A DNA stretch of 64,000 nt, taken from Auanema rhodensis (taxonomy: Eukaryota; Nematoda; Chromadorea; Rhabditida; Rhabditidae). Both the position numbers and the translations under genes were made by a program. This document shows, in pieces, positions 22,721 to 34,272 of the stretch. Position 1 is the first letter of the stretch. Every line of letters begins with the position of its first letter. The stretch lies in contig OZ059896.1 of assembly GCA_964057225.1 (NCBI GenBank), positions 15,016,501-15,080,500 on the forward strand, given 5' to 3'. The notes below the pieces were generated by a model. That model worked only from the letters and a program-made list of their open reading frames with translations. It searched no databases and had not been told where the DNA came from.

Positions 22721-22803
22721 TCCGTTGAGCCGGATTCGAACCAGCGACCTAAGGATATCTACACTTCTACAGTCCTCCGCTCTAACAACTGAGCTATCGA
22801 CGG
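22721..22803 (-). tRNA. tRNA-Tyr(GTA), I1, G19 lost
   Basis: Same double variant as 15705. Confidence 0.5.
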
Positions 22804-22882
22804 AACGAATCTGTTGTTTTCAGAGGTTATTGTCAATAACTGCTATAATCAATATTTTAAATGGAACAATAAGAAAAGAAAC

Positions 22883-22965
22883 TCCGTCGAGCCGGATTCG
22901 AACCAGCGACCTAAGGATATCTACACTTCTACAGTCCTCCGCTCTACCAACTGAGCTATCGACGG
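22883..22965 (-). tRNA. tRNA-Tyr(GTA), I1
   Basis: Consensus; spacer has the aacaataag variant. Confidence 0.85.
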
Positions 22966-23044
22966 AACGAATCTGTTGTTTTCAGAGGTTATTGTCAATA
23001 ACTGCTATAGTCAATATTTTAAAGGGAAGAAAAAGAAAAGAAAC

Positions 23045-23127
23045 TCCGTCGAGCCGGATTCGAACCAGCGACCTAAGGATATCTACACTTCTACAGTCCT
23101 CCGCTCTACCAACTGAGCTATCGACGG
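23045..23127 (-). tRNA. tRNA-Tyr(GTA), I1
   Basis: Consensus. Confidence 0.85.
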
Positions 23128-23601
23128 AACGAATCTGTTGTTTTCCAAAGTGATTGTCAATAACTACTATAATCTATATTGAAAATCGAAAAAAGAAAAG
23201 AAACTCCGTCGAGCCTAACTTCTACAATCCTCCGCTCTACCAACTGAGCTATCGACGGAACGAAGCTGTTGTTTTCAGAGGTTATTGTCAATAACTGCTA
23301 TAATCAATATTTTAAATGGAAGAAAAAGAAAAGAAACTCCGTCGAGCCTAACTTCTACAATCCTCCGCTCTACCAACTGAGCTATCGACGGAACGAATCT
23401 GTTGTTTTCCGAAGTGAATGTCAATAACTACTATAATCTATATTGAAAATCGAAAAAAGAAAAGAAACTCCGTCGAGCCTAACTTCTACAATCCTCCGCT
23501 CTACCAACTGAGCTATCGACGGAACGAAGCTGTTGTTTTCAGAGGTTATTGTCAATAACTGCTATAATCAATATTTTAAATGGAACAAAAAGAAAAGAAA
23601 C

Positions 23602-23684
23602 TCCGTCGAGCCGGATTCGAACCAGCGACCTAAGGATATCTACACTTCTACAGTCCTCCGCTCTACCAACTGAGCTATCGACGG
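23602..23684 (-). tRNA. tRNA-Tyr(GTA), I1
   Basis: Consensus. Confidence 0.85.
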
Positions 23685-23763
23685 AACGAATCTGTTGTTT
23701 TCAGAGGTTATTGTCAATAACTGCTATAGTCAATATTTTAAAGGGAAGAAAAAGAAAAGAAAC

Positions 23764-23846
23764 TCCGTCGAGCCGGATTCGAACCAGCGACCTAAGGATA
23801 TCTACACTTCTACAGTCCTCCGCTCTACCAACTGAGCTATCGACGG
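23764..23846 (-). tRNA. tRNA-Tyr(GTA), I1
   Basis: Consensus. Confidence 0.85.
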
Positions 23847-24318
23847 AACGAATCTGTTGTTTTCCGAAGTGAATGTCAATAACTACTATAATCTATATTG
23901 AAAATCGAAAAAAGAAAAGAAACTCCGTCGAGCCTAACTTCTACAATCCTCCGCTCTACCAACTGAGCTATCGACGGAACGAATCTGTTGTTTTCCGAAG
24001 TGAATGTCAATAACTACTATAATCTATATTGAAAATCGAAAAAAGAAAAGAAACTCCGTCGAGCCTAACTTCTACAATCCTCCGCTCTACCAACTGAGCT
24101 ATCGACGGAACGAATCTGTTGTTTTCCGAAGTGAATGTCAATAACTACTATAATCTATATTGAAAATCGAAAAAAGAAAAGAAACTCCGTCGAGCCTAAC
24201 TTCTACAATCCTCCGCTCTACCAACTGAGCTATCGACGGAACGAAGCTGTTGTTTTCAGAGGTTATTGTCAATAACTGCTATAATCAATATTTTAAATGG
24301 AACAAAAAGAAAAGAAAC

Positions 24319-24401
24319 TCCGTCGAGCCGGATTCGAACCAGCGACCTAAGGATATCTACACTTCTACAGTCCTCCGCTCTACCAACTGAGCTATCGACG
24401 G
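24319..24401 (-). tRNA. tRNA-Tyr(GTA), I1
   Basis: Consensus. Confidence 0.85.
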
Positions 24402-24480
24402 AACGAATCTGTTGTTTTCAGAGGTTATTGTCAATAACTGCTATAGTCAATATTTTAAAGGGAAGAAAAAGAAAAGAAAC

Positions 24481-24563
24481 TCCGTCGAGCCGGATTCGAA
24501 CCAGCGACCTAAGGATATCTACACTTCTACAGTCCTCCGCTCTACCAACTGAGCTATCGACGG
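24481..24563 (-). tRNA. tRNA-Tyr(GTA), I1
   Basis: Consensus. Confidence 0.85.
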
Positions 24564-24773
24564 AACGAATCTGTTGTTTTCCAAAGTGATTGTCAATAAC
24601 TACTATAATCTATATTGAAAATCGAAAAAAGAAAAGAAACTCCGTCGAGCCTAACTTCTACAATCCTCCGCTCTACCAACTGAGCTATCGACGGAACGAA
24701 GCTGTTGTTTTCAGAGGTTATTGTCAATAACTGCTATAATCAATATTTTAAATGGAAGAAAAAGAAAAGAAAC

Positions 24774-24856
24774 TCCGTTGAGCCGGATTCGAACCAGCGA
24801 CCTAAGGATATCTACACTTCTACAGTCCTCCGCTCTACCAACTGAGCTATCGACGG
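24774..24856 (-). tRNA. tRNA-Tyr(GTA), I1, acceptor variant
   Basis: TCAACGG acceptor change, but G19 is intact, unlike its partner 15705. Confidence 0.65.
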
Positions 24857-24935
24857 AACGAATCTGTTGTTTTCAGAGGTTATTGTCAATAACTGCTATA
24901 GTCAATATTTTAAAGGGAAGAAAAAGAAAAGAAAC

Positions 24936-25018
24936 TCCGTCGAGCCGGATTCGAACCAGCGACCTAAGGATATCTACACTTCTACAGTCCTCCGCTCTAC
25001 CAACTGAGCTATCGACGG
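24936..25018 (-). tRNA. tRNA-Tyr(GTA), I1
   Basis: Consensus. Confidence 0.85.
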
Positions 25019-25228
25019 AACGAATCTGTTGTTTTCCAAAGTGATTGTCAATAACTACTATAATCTATATTGAAAATCGAAAAAAGAAAAGAAACTCCGT
25101 CGAGCCTAACTTCTACAATCCTCCGCTCTAACAACTGAGCTATCGACGGAACGAATCTGTTGTTTTCAGAGGTTATTGTCAATAACTGCTATAATCAATA
25201 TTTTAAATGGAACAATAAGAAAAGAAAC

Positions 25229-25311
25229 TCCGTCGAGCCGGATTCGAACCAGCGACCTAAGGATATCTACACTTCTACAGTCCTCCGCTCTACCAACTGA
25301 GCTATCGACGG
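25229..25311 (-). tRNA. tRNA-Tyr(GTA), I1
   Basis: Consensus. Confidence 0.85.
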
Positions 25312-25390
25312 AACGAATCTGTTGTTTTCAGAGGTTATTGTCAATAACTGCTATAGTCAATATTTTAAATGGAAGAAAAAGAAAAGAAAC

Positions 25391-25473
25391 TCCGTCGAGA
25401 CGGATTGGAATCAGCGACCTAAGGATATCTACACTTCTACAGTCCTCCGCTCTACCAACTGAGCTATCGACGG
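25391..25473 (-). tRNA. tRNA-Tyr(GTA), I1, box B defect
   Basis: T arm reads CTGATTCCAATCCGTC, so box B and a T-stem pair are damaged. This variant recurs at 36169, 38682 and 40285. Confidence 0.4.
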
Positions 25474-25552
25474 AACGAATCTGTTGTTTTCAGAGGTTAT
25501 TGTCAATAACTGCTATAGTCAATATTTTAAAGGGAAGAAAAAGAAAAGAAAC

Positions 25553-25635
25553 TCCGTCGAGCCGGATTCGAACCAGCGACCTAAGGATATCTACACTTCT
25601 ACAGTCCTCCGCTCTAACAACTGAGCTATCGACGG
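25553..25635 (-). tRNA. tRNA-Tyr(GTA), I1, G19 lost
   Basis: G19 to T only. Confidence 0.55.
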
Positions 25636-25714
25636 AACGAATCTGTTGTTTTCAGAGGTTATTGTCAATAACTGCTATAGTCAATATTTTAAAGGGAAGA
25701 AAAAGAAAAGAAAC

Positions 25715-25797
25715 TCCGTCGAGCCGGATTCGAACCAGCGACCTAAGGATATCTACACTTCTACAGTCCTCCGCTCTACCAACTGAGCTATCGACGG
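25715..25797 (-). tRNA. tRNA-Tyr(GTA), I1
   Basis: Consensus. Confidence 0.85.
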
Positions 25798-26007
25798 AAC
25801 GAATCTGTTGTTTTCCAAAGTGATTGTCAATAACTACTATAATCTATATTGAAAATCGAAAAAAGAAAAGAAACTCCGTCGAGCCTAACTTCTACAATCC
25901 TCCGCTCTACCAACTGAGCTATCGACGGAACGAAGCTGTTGTTTTCAGAGGTTATTGTCAATAACTGCTATAATCAATATTTTAAATGGAAGAAAAAGAA
26001 AAGAAAC

Positions 26008-26090
26008 TCCGTTGAGCCGGATTCGAACCAGCGACCTAAGGATATCTACACTTCTACAGTCCTCCGCTCTAACAACTGAGCTATCGACGG
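26008..26090 (-). tRNA. tRNA-Tyr(GTA), I1, G19 lost
   Basis: Same double variant as 15705. Confidence 0.5.
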
Positions 26091-26169
26091 AACGAATCTG
26101 TTGTTTTCAGAGGTTATTGTCAATAACTGCTATAATCAATATTTTAAATGGAAGAAAAAGAAAAGAAAC

Positions 26170-26252
26170 TCCGTCGAGCCGGATTCGAACCAGCGACCTA
26201 AGGATATCTACACTTCTACAGTCCTCCGCTCTACCAACTGAGCTATCGACGG
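26170..26252 (-). tRNA. tRNA-Tyr(GTA), I1
   Basis: Consensus. Confidence 0.85.
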
Positions 26253-26462
26253 AACGAATCTGTTGTTTTCCGAAGTGATTGTCAATAACTACTATAATCT
26301 ATATTGAAAATCGAAAAAAGAGAAGAAACTCCGTCGAGCCTAACTTCTACAATCCTCCGCTCTACCAACTGAGCTATCGACGGAACGAATCTGTTCTTTT
26401 CAGAGGTTATTGTCAATAACTGCTATAATCAATATTTTAAATGGGAGAAAAAGAAAAGAAAC

Positions 26463-26545
26463 TCCGTCGAGCCGGATTCGAACCAGCGACCTAAGGATAT
26501 CTACACTTCTACAGTCCTCCGCTCTACCAACTGAGCTATCGACGG
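26463..26545 (-). tRNA. tRNA-Tyr(GTA), I1
   Basis: Consensus; followed by a class B/C-rich stretch to 27.83 kb. Confidence 0.85.
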
Positions 26546-27893
26546 AACGAATCTGTTGTTTTCAGAGGTTATTGTCAATAACTGATATCTACACTTCTAC
26601 AGTCCTCCGCTCTACCAACTGAGCTATCGACGGAACGAATCTGTTGTTTTCCGAAGTGAATGTCAATAACTACTATAATCTATATTGAAAATCGAAAAAA
26701 GAAAAGAAACTCCGTCGAGCCTAACTTCTACAATCCTCCGCTCTACCAACTGAGCTATCGACGGAACGAATCTGTTGTTTTCAGAGGTTATTGTCAATAA
26801 CTGATATCTACACTTCTACAGTGCTCTGCTCTACCAACTGAGCTATCGACGGAACGAATCTGTTGTTTTCCAAAGTGAATGTCAATAACTACTATAATCT
26901 ATATTGAAAATCGAAAAAAGAAAAGAAACTCCGTCGAGCCTAACTTCTACAATCCTCCGCTCTACCAACTGAGCTATCGACGGAACGAATCTGTTGTTTT
27001 CCGAAGTGAATGTCAATAACTACTATAATCTATATTGAAAATCGAAAAAAGAAAAGAAACTCCGTCGAGCCTAACTTCTACAATCCTCCGCTCTACCAAC
27101 TGAGCTATCGACGGAACGAATCTGTTGTTTTCAGAGGTTATTGTCAATAACTGATATCTACACTTCTACAGTCCTCCGCTCTACCAACTGAGCTATCGAC
27201 GGAACGAATCTGTTGTTTTCCGAAGTGAATGTCAATAACTACTATAATCTATATTGAAAATCGAAAAAAGAAAAGAAACTCCGTCGAGCCTAACTTCTAC
27301 AATCCTCCGCTCTACCAACTGAGCTATCCACGGAACGAATCTGTTGTTTTCAGAGGTTATTGTCAATAACTGATATCTACACTTCTACAGTCCTCCGCTC
27401 TACCAACTGAGCTATCGACGGAACGAATCTGTTGTTTTCCGAAGTGAATGTCAATAACTACTATAATCTATATTGAAAATCGAAAAAAGAAAAGAAACTC
27501 CGTCGAGCCTAACTTCTACAATCCTCCGCTCTACCAACTGAGCTATCGACGGAACGAATCTGTTGTTTTCCGAAGTGAATGTCAATAACTACTATAATCT
27601 ATATTGAAAATCGAAAAAAGAAAAGAAACTCCGTCGAGCCTAACTTCTACAATCCTCCGCTCTACCAACTGAGCTATCGACGGAACGAATCTGTTGTTTT
27701 CCGAAGTGAATGTCAATAACTACTATAATCTATATTGAAAATCGAAAAAAGAAAAGAAACTCCGTCGAGCCTAACTTCTACAATCCTCCGCTCTACCAAC
27801 TGAGCTATCGACGGAACGAAGCTGTTGTTTTCAGAGGTTATTGTCAATAACTGCTATAATCAATATTTTAAATGGAACAAAAAGAAAAGAAAC

Positions 27894-27976
27894 TCCGTCG
27901 AGCCGGATTCGAACCACCGACCTAAGGATATCTACACTTCTACAGTCCTCCGCTCTACCAACTGAGCTATCGACGG
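27894..27976 (-). tRNA. tRNA-Tyr(GTA), I1, T-stem defect
   Basis: Duplicate of 20144. Confidence 0.6.
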
Positions 27977-28405
27977 AACGAATCTGTTGTTTTCCGAAGT
28001 GAATGTCAATAACTACTATAATCTATATTGAAAATCGAAAAAAGAAAAGAAACTCCGTCGAGCCTAACTTCTACAATCCTCCGCTCTACCAACTGAGCTA
28101 TCGACGGAACGAATCTGTTGTTTTCAGAGGTTATTGTCAATAACTGATATCTACACTTCTACAGTCCTCCGCTCTACCAACTGAGCTATCGACGGAACGA
28201 ATCTGTTGTTTTCCAAAGTGATTGTCAATAACTACTATAATCTATATTGAAAATCGAAAAAAGAAAAGAAACTCCGTCGAGCCTAACTTCTACAATCCTC
28301 CGCTCTACCAACTGAGCTATCGACGGAACGAAGCTGTTGTTTTCAGAGGTTATTGTCAATAACTGCTATAATCAATATTTTAAATGGAAGAAAAAGAAAA
28401 GAAAC

Positions 28406-28488
28406 TCCGTCGAGCCGGATTCGAACCAGCGACCTAAGGATATCTACACTTCTACAGTCCTCCGCTCTACCAACTGAGCTATCGACGG
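28406..28488 (-). tRNA. tRNA-Tyr(GTA), I1
   Basis: Consensus. Confidence 0.85.
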
Positions 28489-28698
28489 AACGAATCTGTT
28501 GTTTTCCAAAGTGATTGTCAATAACTACTATAATCTATATTGAAAATCGAAAAAAGAAAAGAAACTCCGTCGAGCCTAACTTCTACAATCCTCCGCTCTA
28601 CCAACTGAGCTATCGACGGAACGAAGCTGTTGTTTTCAGAGGTTATTGTCAATAACTGCTATAATCAATATTTTAAATGGAAGAAAAAGAAAAGAAAC

Positions 28699-28781
28699 TC
28701 CGTTGAGCCGGATTCGAACCAGCGACCTAAGGATATCTACACTTCTACAGTCCTCCGCTCTAACAACTGAGCTATCGACGG
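28699..28781 (-). tRNA. tRNA-Tyr(GTA), I1, G19 lost
   Basis: Same double variant as 15705. Confidence 0.5.
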
Positions 28782-28860
28782 AACGAATCTGTTGTTTTCA
28801 GAGGTTATTGTCAATAACTGCTATAATCAATATTTTAAATGGAAGAAAAAGAAAAGAAAC

Positions 28861-28943
28861 TCCGTCGAGCCGGATTCGAACCAGCGACCTAAGGATATCT
28901 ACACTTCTACAGTCCTCCGCTCTACCAACTGAGCTATCGACGG
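28861..28943 (-). tRNA. tRNA-Tyr(GTA), I1
   Basis: Consensus. Confidence 0.85.
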
Positions 28944-29153
28944 AACGAATCTGTTGTTTTCCGAAGTGATTGTCAATAACTACTATAATCTATATTGAAA
29001 ATCGAAAAAAGAGAAGAAACTCCATCGAGCCTAACTTCTACAATCCTCCGCTCTACCAACTGAGCTATCGACGGAACGAATCTGTTCTTTTCAGAGGTTA
29101 TTGTCAATAACTGCTATAATCAATATTTTAAATGGGAGAAAAAGAAAAGAAAC

Positions 29154-29236
29154 TCCGTCGAGCCGGATTCGAACCAGCGACCTAAGGATATCTACACTTC
29201 TACAGTCCTCCGCTCTACCAACTGAGCTATCGACGG
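29154..29236 (-). tRNA. tRNA-Tyr(GTA), I1
   Basis: Consensus. Confidence 0.85.
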
Positions 29237-30015
29237 AACGAATCTGTTGTTTTCAGAGGTTATTGTCAATAACTGATATCTACACTTCTACAGTCCTCCG
29301 CTCTACCAACTGAGCTATCGACGGAACGAATCTGTTGTTTTCCGAAGTGAATGTCAATAACTACTATAATCTATATTGAAAATCGAAAAAAGAAAAGAAA
29401 CTCCGTCGAGCCTAACTTCTACAATCCTCCGCTCTACCAACTGAGCTATCGACGGAACGAATCTGTTGTTTTCAGAGGTTATTGTCAATAACTGATATCT
29501 ACACTTCTACAGTCCTTCGCTCTACCAACTGAGCTATCGACGGAACGAATCTGTTGTTTTCCGAAGTGAATGTCAATAACTACTATAATCTATATTGAAA
29601 ATCGAAAAAAGAAAAGAAACTCCGTCGAGCCTAACTTCTACAATCCTCCGCTCTACCAACTGAGCTATCGACGGAACGAATCTGTTGTTTTCCGAAGTGA
29701 ATGTCAATAACTACTATAATCTATATTGAAAATCGAAAAAAGAAAAGAAACTCCGTCGAGCCTAACTTCTACAATCCTCCGCTCTACCAACTGAGCTATC
29801 GACGGAACGAATCTGTTGTTTTCCGAAGTGAATGTCAATAACTACTATAATCTATATTGAAAATCGAAAAAAGAAAAGAAACTCCGTCGAGCCTAACTTC
29901 TACAATCCTCCGCTCTACCAACTGAGCTATCGACGGAACGAAGCTGTTGTTTTCAGAGGTTATTGTCAATAACTGCTATAATCAATATTTTAAATGGAAC
30001 AAAAAGAAAAGAAAC

Positions 30016-30098
30016 TCCGTCGAGCCGGATTCGAACCAGCGACCTAAGGATATCTACACTTCTACAGTCCTCCGCTCTACCAACTGAGCTATCGACGG
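30016..30098 (-). tRNA. tRNA-Tyr(GTA), I1
   Basis: Consensus. Confidence 0.85.
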
Positions 30099-30177
30099 AA
30101 CGAATCTGTTGTTTTCAGAGGTTATTGTCAATAACTGCTATAGTCAATATTTTAAAGGGAAGAAAAAGAAAAGAAAC

Positions 30178-30260
30178 TCCGTCGAGCCGGATTCGAACCA
30201 GCGACCTAAGGATATCTACACTTCTACAGTCCTCCGCTCTACCAACTGAGCTATCGACGG
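30178..30260 (-). tRNA. tRNA-Tyr(GTA), I1
   Basis: Consensus. Confidence 0.85.
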
Positions 30261-30470
30261 AACGAATCTGTTGTTTTCCAAAGTGATTGTCAATAACTAC
30301 TATAATCTATATTGAAAATCGAAAAAAGAAAAGAAACTCCGTCGAGCCTAACTTCTACAATCCTCCGCTCTACCAACTGAGCTATCGACGGAACGAAGCT
30401 GTTGTTTTCAGAGGTTATTGTCAATAACTGCTATAATCAATATTTTAAATGGAAGAAAAAGAAAAGAAAC

Positions 30471-30553
30471 TCCGTTGAGCCGGATTCGAACCAGCGACCT
30501 AAGGATATCTACACTTCTACAGTCCTCCGCTCTAACAACTGAGCTATCGACGG
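30471..30553 (-). tRNA. tRNA-Tyr(GTA), I1, G19 lost
   Basis: Same double variant as 15705. Confidence 0.5.
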
Positions 30554-30632
30554 AACGAATCTGTTGTTTTCAGAGGTTATTGTCAATAACTGCTATAATC
30601 AATATTTTAAATGGAACAATAAGAAAAGAAAC

Positions 30633-30715
30633 TCCGTCGAGCCGGATTCGAACCAGCGACCTAAGGATATCTACACTTCTACAGTCCTCCGCTCTACCAA
30701 CTGAGCTATCGACGG
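30633..30715 (-). tRNA. tRNA-Tyr(GTA), I1
   Basis: Consensus. Confidence 0.85.
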
Positions 30716-30794
30716 AACGAATCTGTTGTTTTCAGAGGTTATTGTCAATAACTGCTATAGTCAATATTTTAAAGGGAAGAAAAAGAAAAGAAAC

Positions 30795-30877
30795 TCCGTC
30801 GAGCCGGATTCGAACCAGCGACCTAAGGATATCTACACTTCTACAGTCCTCCGCTCTACCAACTGAGCTATCGACGG
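30795..30877 (-). tRNA. tRNA-Tyr(GTA), I1
   Basis: Consensus. Confidence 0.85.
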
Positions 30878-31087
30878 AACGAATCTGTTGTTTTCCAAAG
30901 TGATTGTCAATAACTACTATAATCTATATTGAAAATCGAAAAAAGAAAAGAAACTCCGTCGAGCCTAACTTCTACAATCCTCCGCTCTACCAACTGAGCT
31001 ATCGACGGAACGAAGCTGTTGTTTTCAGAGGTTATTGTCAATAACTGCTATAATCAATATTTTAAATGGGAGAAAAAGAAAAGAAAC

Positions 31088-31170
31088 TCCGTCGAGCCGG
31101 ATTCGAACCAGCGACCTAAGGATATCTACACTTCTACAGTCCTCCGCTCTACCAACTGAGCTATCGACGG
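31088..31170 (-). tRNA. tRNA-Tyr(GTA), I1
   Basis: Consensus. Confidence 0.85.
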
Positions 31171-31249
31171 AACGAATCTGTTGTTTTCAGAGGTTATTGT
31201 CAATAACTGCTATAGTCAATATTTTAAAGGGAAGAAAAAGAAAAGAAAC

Positions 31250-31332
31250 TCCGTCGAGCCGGATTCGAACCAGCGACCTAAGGATATCTACACTTCTACA
31301 GTCCTCCGCTCTACCAACTGAGCTATCGACGG
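31250..31332 (-). tRNA. tRNA-Tyr(GTA), I1
   Basis: Consensus. Confidence 0.85.
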
Positions 31333-31542
31333 AACGAATCTGTTGTTTTCCAAAGTGATTGTCAATAACTACTATAATCTATATTGAAAATCGAAAAAAG
31401 AAAAGAAACTCCGTCGAGCCTAACTTCTACAATCCTCCGCTCTACCAACTGAGCTATCGACGGAACGAATCTGTTGTTTTCAGAGGTTATTGTCAATAAC
31501 TGCTATAATCAATATTTTAAATGGAACAATAAGAAAAGAAAC

Positions 31543-31625
31543 TCCGTCGAGCCGGATTCGAACCAGCGACCTAAGGATATCTACACTTCTACAGTCCTCC
31601 GCTCTACCAACTGAGCTATCGACGG
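31543..31625 (-). tRNA. tRNA-Tyr(GTA), I1
   Basis: Consensus; aacaataag spacer variant. Confidence 0.85.
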
Positions 31626-31704
31626 AACGAAGCTGTTGTTTTCAGAGGTTATTGTCAATAACTGCTATAATCAATATTTTAAATGGAAGAAAAAGAAAAG
31701 AAAC

Positions 31705-31787
31705 TCCGTTGAGCCGGATTCGAACCAGCGACCTAAGGATATCTACACTTCTACAGTCCTCCGCTCTAACAACTGAGCTATCGACGG
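31705..31787 (-). tRNA. tRNA-Tyr(GTA), I1, G19 lost
   Basis: Same double variant as 15705. Confidence 0.5.
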
Positions 31788-31866
31788 AACGAATCTGTTG
31801 TTTTCAGAGGTTATTGTCAATAACTGCTATAATCAATATTTTAAATGGAAGAAAAAGAAAAGAAAC

Positions 31867-31949
31867 TCCGTCGAGCCGGATTCGAACCAGCGACCTAAGG
31901 ATATCTACACTTCTACAGTCCTCCGCTCTACCAACTGAGCTATCGACGG
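31867..31949 (-). tRNA. tRNA-Tyr(GTA), I1
   Basis: Consensus. Confidence 0.85.
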
Positions 31950-32159
31950 AACGAATCTGTTGTTTTCCGAAGTGATTGTCAATAACTACTATAATCTATA
32001 TTGAAAATCGAAAAAAGAGAAGAAACTCCGTCGAGCCTAACTTCTACAATCCTCCGCTCTACCAACTGAGCTATCGACGGAACGAATCTGTTCTTTTCAG
32101 AGGTTATTGTCAATAACTGCTATAATCAATATTTTAAATGGGAGAAAAAGAAAAGAAAC

Positions 32160-32242
32160 TCCGTCGAGCCGGATTCGAACCAGCGACCTAAGGATATCTA
32201 CACTTCTACAGTCCTCCGCTCTACCAACTGAGCTATCGACGG
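32160..32242 (-). tRNA. tRNA-Tyr(GTA), I1
   Basis: Consensus. Confidence 0.85.
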
Positions 32243-32821
32243 AACGAATCTGTTGTTTTCAGAGGTTATTGTCAATAACTGATATCTACACTTCTACAGT
32301 CCTCCGCTCTACCAACTGAGCTATCGACGGAACGAATCTGTTGTTTTCCGAAGTGAATGTCAATAACTACTATAATCTATATTGAAAATCGAAAAAAGAA
32401 AAGAAACTCCGTCGAGCCTAACTTCTACAATCCTCCGCTCTACCAACTGAGCTATCGACGGAACGAATCTGTTGTTTTCAGAGGTTATTGTCAATAACTG
32501 ATATCTACACTTCTACAGTGCTCTGCTCTACCAACTGAGCTATCGACGGAACGAATCTGTTGTTTTCCAAAGTGAATGTCAATAACTACTATAATCTATA
32601 TTGAAAATCGAAAAAAGAAAAGAAACTCCGTCGAGCCTAACTTCTACAATCCTCCGCTCTACCAACTGAGCTATCGACGGAACGAAGCTGTTGTTTTCAG
32701 AGGTTATTGTCAATAACTGCTATAATCAATATTTTAAATGGAAGAAGAAGAAAAAAAACTCCGTCGAGCCGGATTCGAACCAGCGACCTAAGGATATCTA
32801 CACTTCTACAGTGCTCCGCTC

Positions 32822-32891
32822 GGCGCTTTTTCCGTTTCTATACCCCCCGATTTTAGCCCCGCCCCTTCTGCCGTTGGGCGCATACTTTTCT
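32822..32891 (+). repeat. Merlin left terminal inverted repeat
   Basis: Pairs with 34100-34169. The shared block includes ATACCCCCCGATTTTAGC and ends GCATACTTTTCT; only a few mismatches are visible. Confidence 0.9.
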
Positions 32892-32961
32892 TAAATGTGA
32901 AAACAATATGAAATACGGCGAAACTTTATACAAATTCATTATGAACATTATTAAATACAGA

Positions 32962-33888
32962 TTAACAAGCTTGAATTTCTTCCTGGATAAATTCAACAAT
33001 ATCATTAAAAATACATTCAAAAAGGTCCCTGTTAGCATTTCTTCTACGCCACATAAACTCACAGAGGTAACCATCTAACATATTTTGATGTACCCCATGC
33101 ATGCGATTGAATTTAGCTTTAGCTAAACTCCACAGGCCTTCAATCATATTGGTATTAGCTCCACTCTCGGGATCAGTGAAGTTATATCTATGATTGACTG
33201 TTAAATGCCTATAGTCTTGTAAAAGACTATCAATACCCCCATATGATCTCCAACAATCACTGATTATGGTGCTTTCGCGCTCAATACAGTTAATAATACA
33301 ACTGTTTAGAGTTTCTGCACTTCTATTAGGAACAGCATATAAAAAACAATCCCTGTTTCCTTGCATACCCCTCCGAACACCCATTGCGCTGGCTTAATCC
33401 TACCCACATTAAATTTTCTACGAGAAACTAACGTTTCATCGATTTCAACAGTTAAATTAGGACCTCCAATCTTTAGAGGATGCTTCAAAATATTAAACGC
33501 GCAAACTTCTCTCATGAAGTTATTATAATCGACGACTGTTTTGCATGATCCTATTCTTAACTCATCTTGACAGAACTTGACAGTGGTGTACTCCTTGCTC
33601 CAGCAGTAAACAAAAAGTATGAACTTGGTATATCCACATTTTGAGCCTAAAATATTGGTTTTGATAATATATAGATTTTAACTTTATACCTTGTAGAAAT
33701 GTTCCATTTTTTATTAGAATTTCCCTTCTACAGTCTCTTCTGGTACATCTCCACTTATTTCGAACAGTTGAAAGAGTCATCTGTCTTGAACATCGGTCAC
33801 ATTCTTTAGTTTGAGGGATTACGCCCTTTTCTTGTAGGAATTGAATAGCATCAGCTTCAGTACGAAGTTTTTCTTTTAGAGCGAACAT
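32962..33888 (-). pseudogene. Merlin transposase, one intron and one frameshift
   Basis: DDE-type transposase of the IS1016/ISXO2 fold, expected to cut and paste the element at its inverted repeats. The start is the ATG at 33888 (MFALKEKL). An N-terminal zinc-ribbon-like cluster follows (CDRC near residue 33, then CTRRDC). I read an intron at 33647-33689 (CAAG/GTATAAAG to ATATTTTAG/GC, 43 bp). It joins the two halves in frame and restores family-like sequence. The catalytic motifs are VEIDETLVS, IISDCWRSY and NMIEGLW. One frameshift remains near 33354, where a run of three G replaces an expected four. Apart from that the gene is open to the stop at 32962, so decay is recent or the shift is an assembly error. 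Confidence 0.8.
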
Positions 33889-34099
33889 TTAGACAACGTA
33901 TGGTTGATAATGTAGATGCAATGACCAATAATGATTCAGTTTTTGTATCATAATATATTCAAATTTTATTATACTTATTACAGCCATTTACAATGTATTT
34001 TACTCTCTCATAATTTATTATTAATCTGTTGAAATATTATAACCCCATTGGGGGGAAACCCCCCCAAACCCCCCGTTTTAGGAAGGGAAGCCTAATGGT

Positions 34100-34169
34100 A
34101 GAAAAGTATGCGCCCAACGGCAAAAGGGGCGGGGCTAAAATCGGGGGGTATAGAAACGGAAAAAGAACC
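34100..34169 (-). repeat. Merlin right terminal inverted repeat
   Basis: Reverse complement of 32822-32891, abutting the right copy of the 8-bp target duplication. Confidence 0.9.
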
Positions 34170-34272
34170 CTCCGCTCTACCAACTGAGCTATCGACGGAA
34201 CGAATCTGTTGTTTTCCGAAGTGATTGTCAATAACTATTATAATCAATATTAAAAAAAAAAAGAAAAGAAAC

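Larger units (their letters stand above)
20060..23160. repeat. Array segment duplicated at 27.8-30.9 kb
   Basis: Copies 20144, 20656, 20949, 21111, 21404, 22266, 22428, 22721, 22883 and 23045 match 27894, 28406, 28699, 28861, 29154, 30016, 30178, 30471, 30633 and 30795 at a constant offset of 7750 bp. Private variants such as the T-stem change at 20144/27894 are shared. A few single-base differences (for example near 21375-21411) postdate the duplication. Confidence 0.85.
25955..26990. repeat. Array segment duplicated at 31.65-32.69 kb
   Basis: Copies 26008, 26170 and 26463 match 31705, 31867 and 32160 at an offset of 5697 bp. The following class C unit with the unusual gtgctctgctc variant is present in both. 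Confidence 0.8.
32822..34169 (-). mobile_element. Merlin DNA transposon (IS1016-related)
   Basis: A 1348-bp element inserted inside a tRNA-Tyr copy. Its ends form 70-bp terminal inverted repeats starting GGCGCTTTTTCC (left) and GGTTCTTTTTCC (right, reverse complement). CTCCGCTC is duplicated directly outside (32814-32821 and 34170-34177). The Merlin superfamily makes 8-9-bp duplications and encodes a transposase related to bacterial IS1016/ISXO2, and both features are seen. A single transposase gene lies on the minus strand. Bases 33889-34099 show no gene, only AT-rich sequence and a C/G-tract next to the right repeat. Confidence 0.92.
32760..34198 (-). pseudogene. tRNA-Tyr split by Merlin
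   Basis: The 3' part (32760-32821) and 5' part (34170-34198) of one class A copy flank the Merlin transposon. CTCCGCTC is duplicated on both sides. The break lies between the D stem and anticodon stem, so the copy is inactivated. Confidence 0.9.

Noticed and set aside
33647-33689. Frameshift mutation in the Merlin transposase
   Set aside because: Consensus GT...TTTTAG ends and a perfect phase join make an intron the simpler explanation; only the shift near 33354 remains as a true break.
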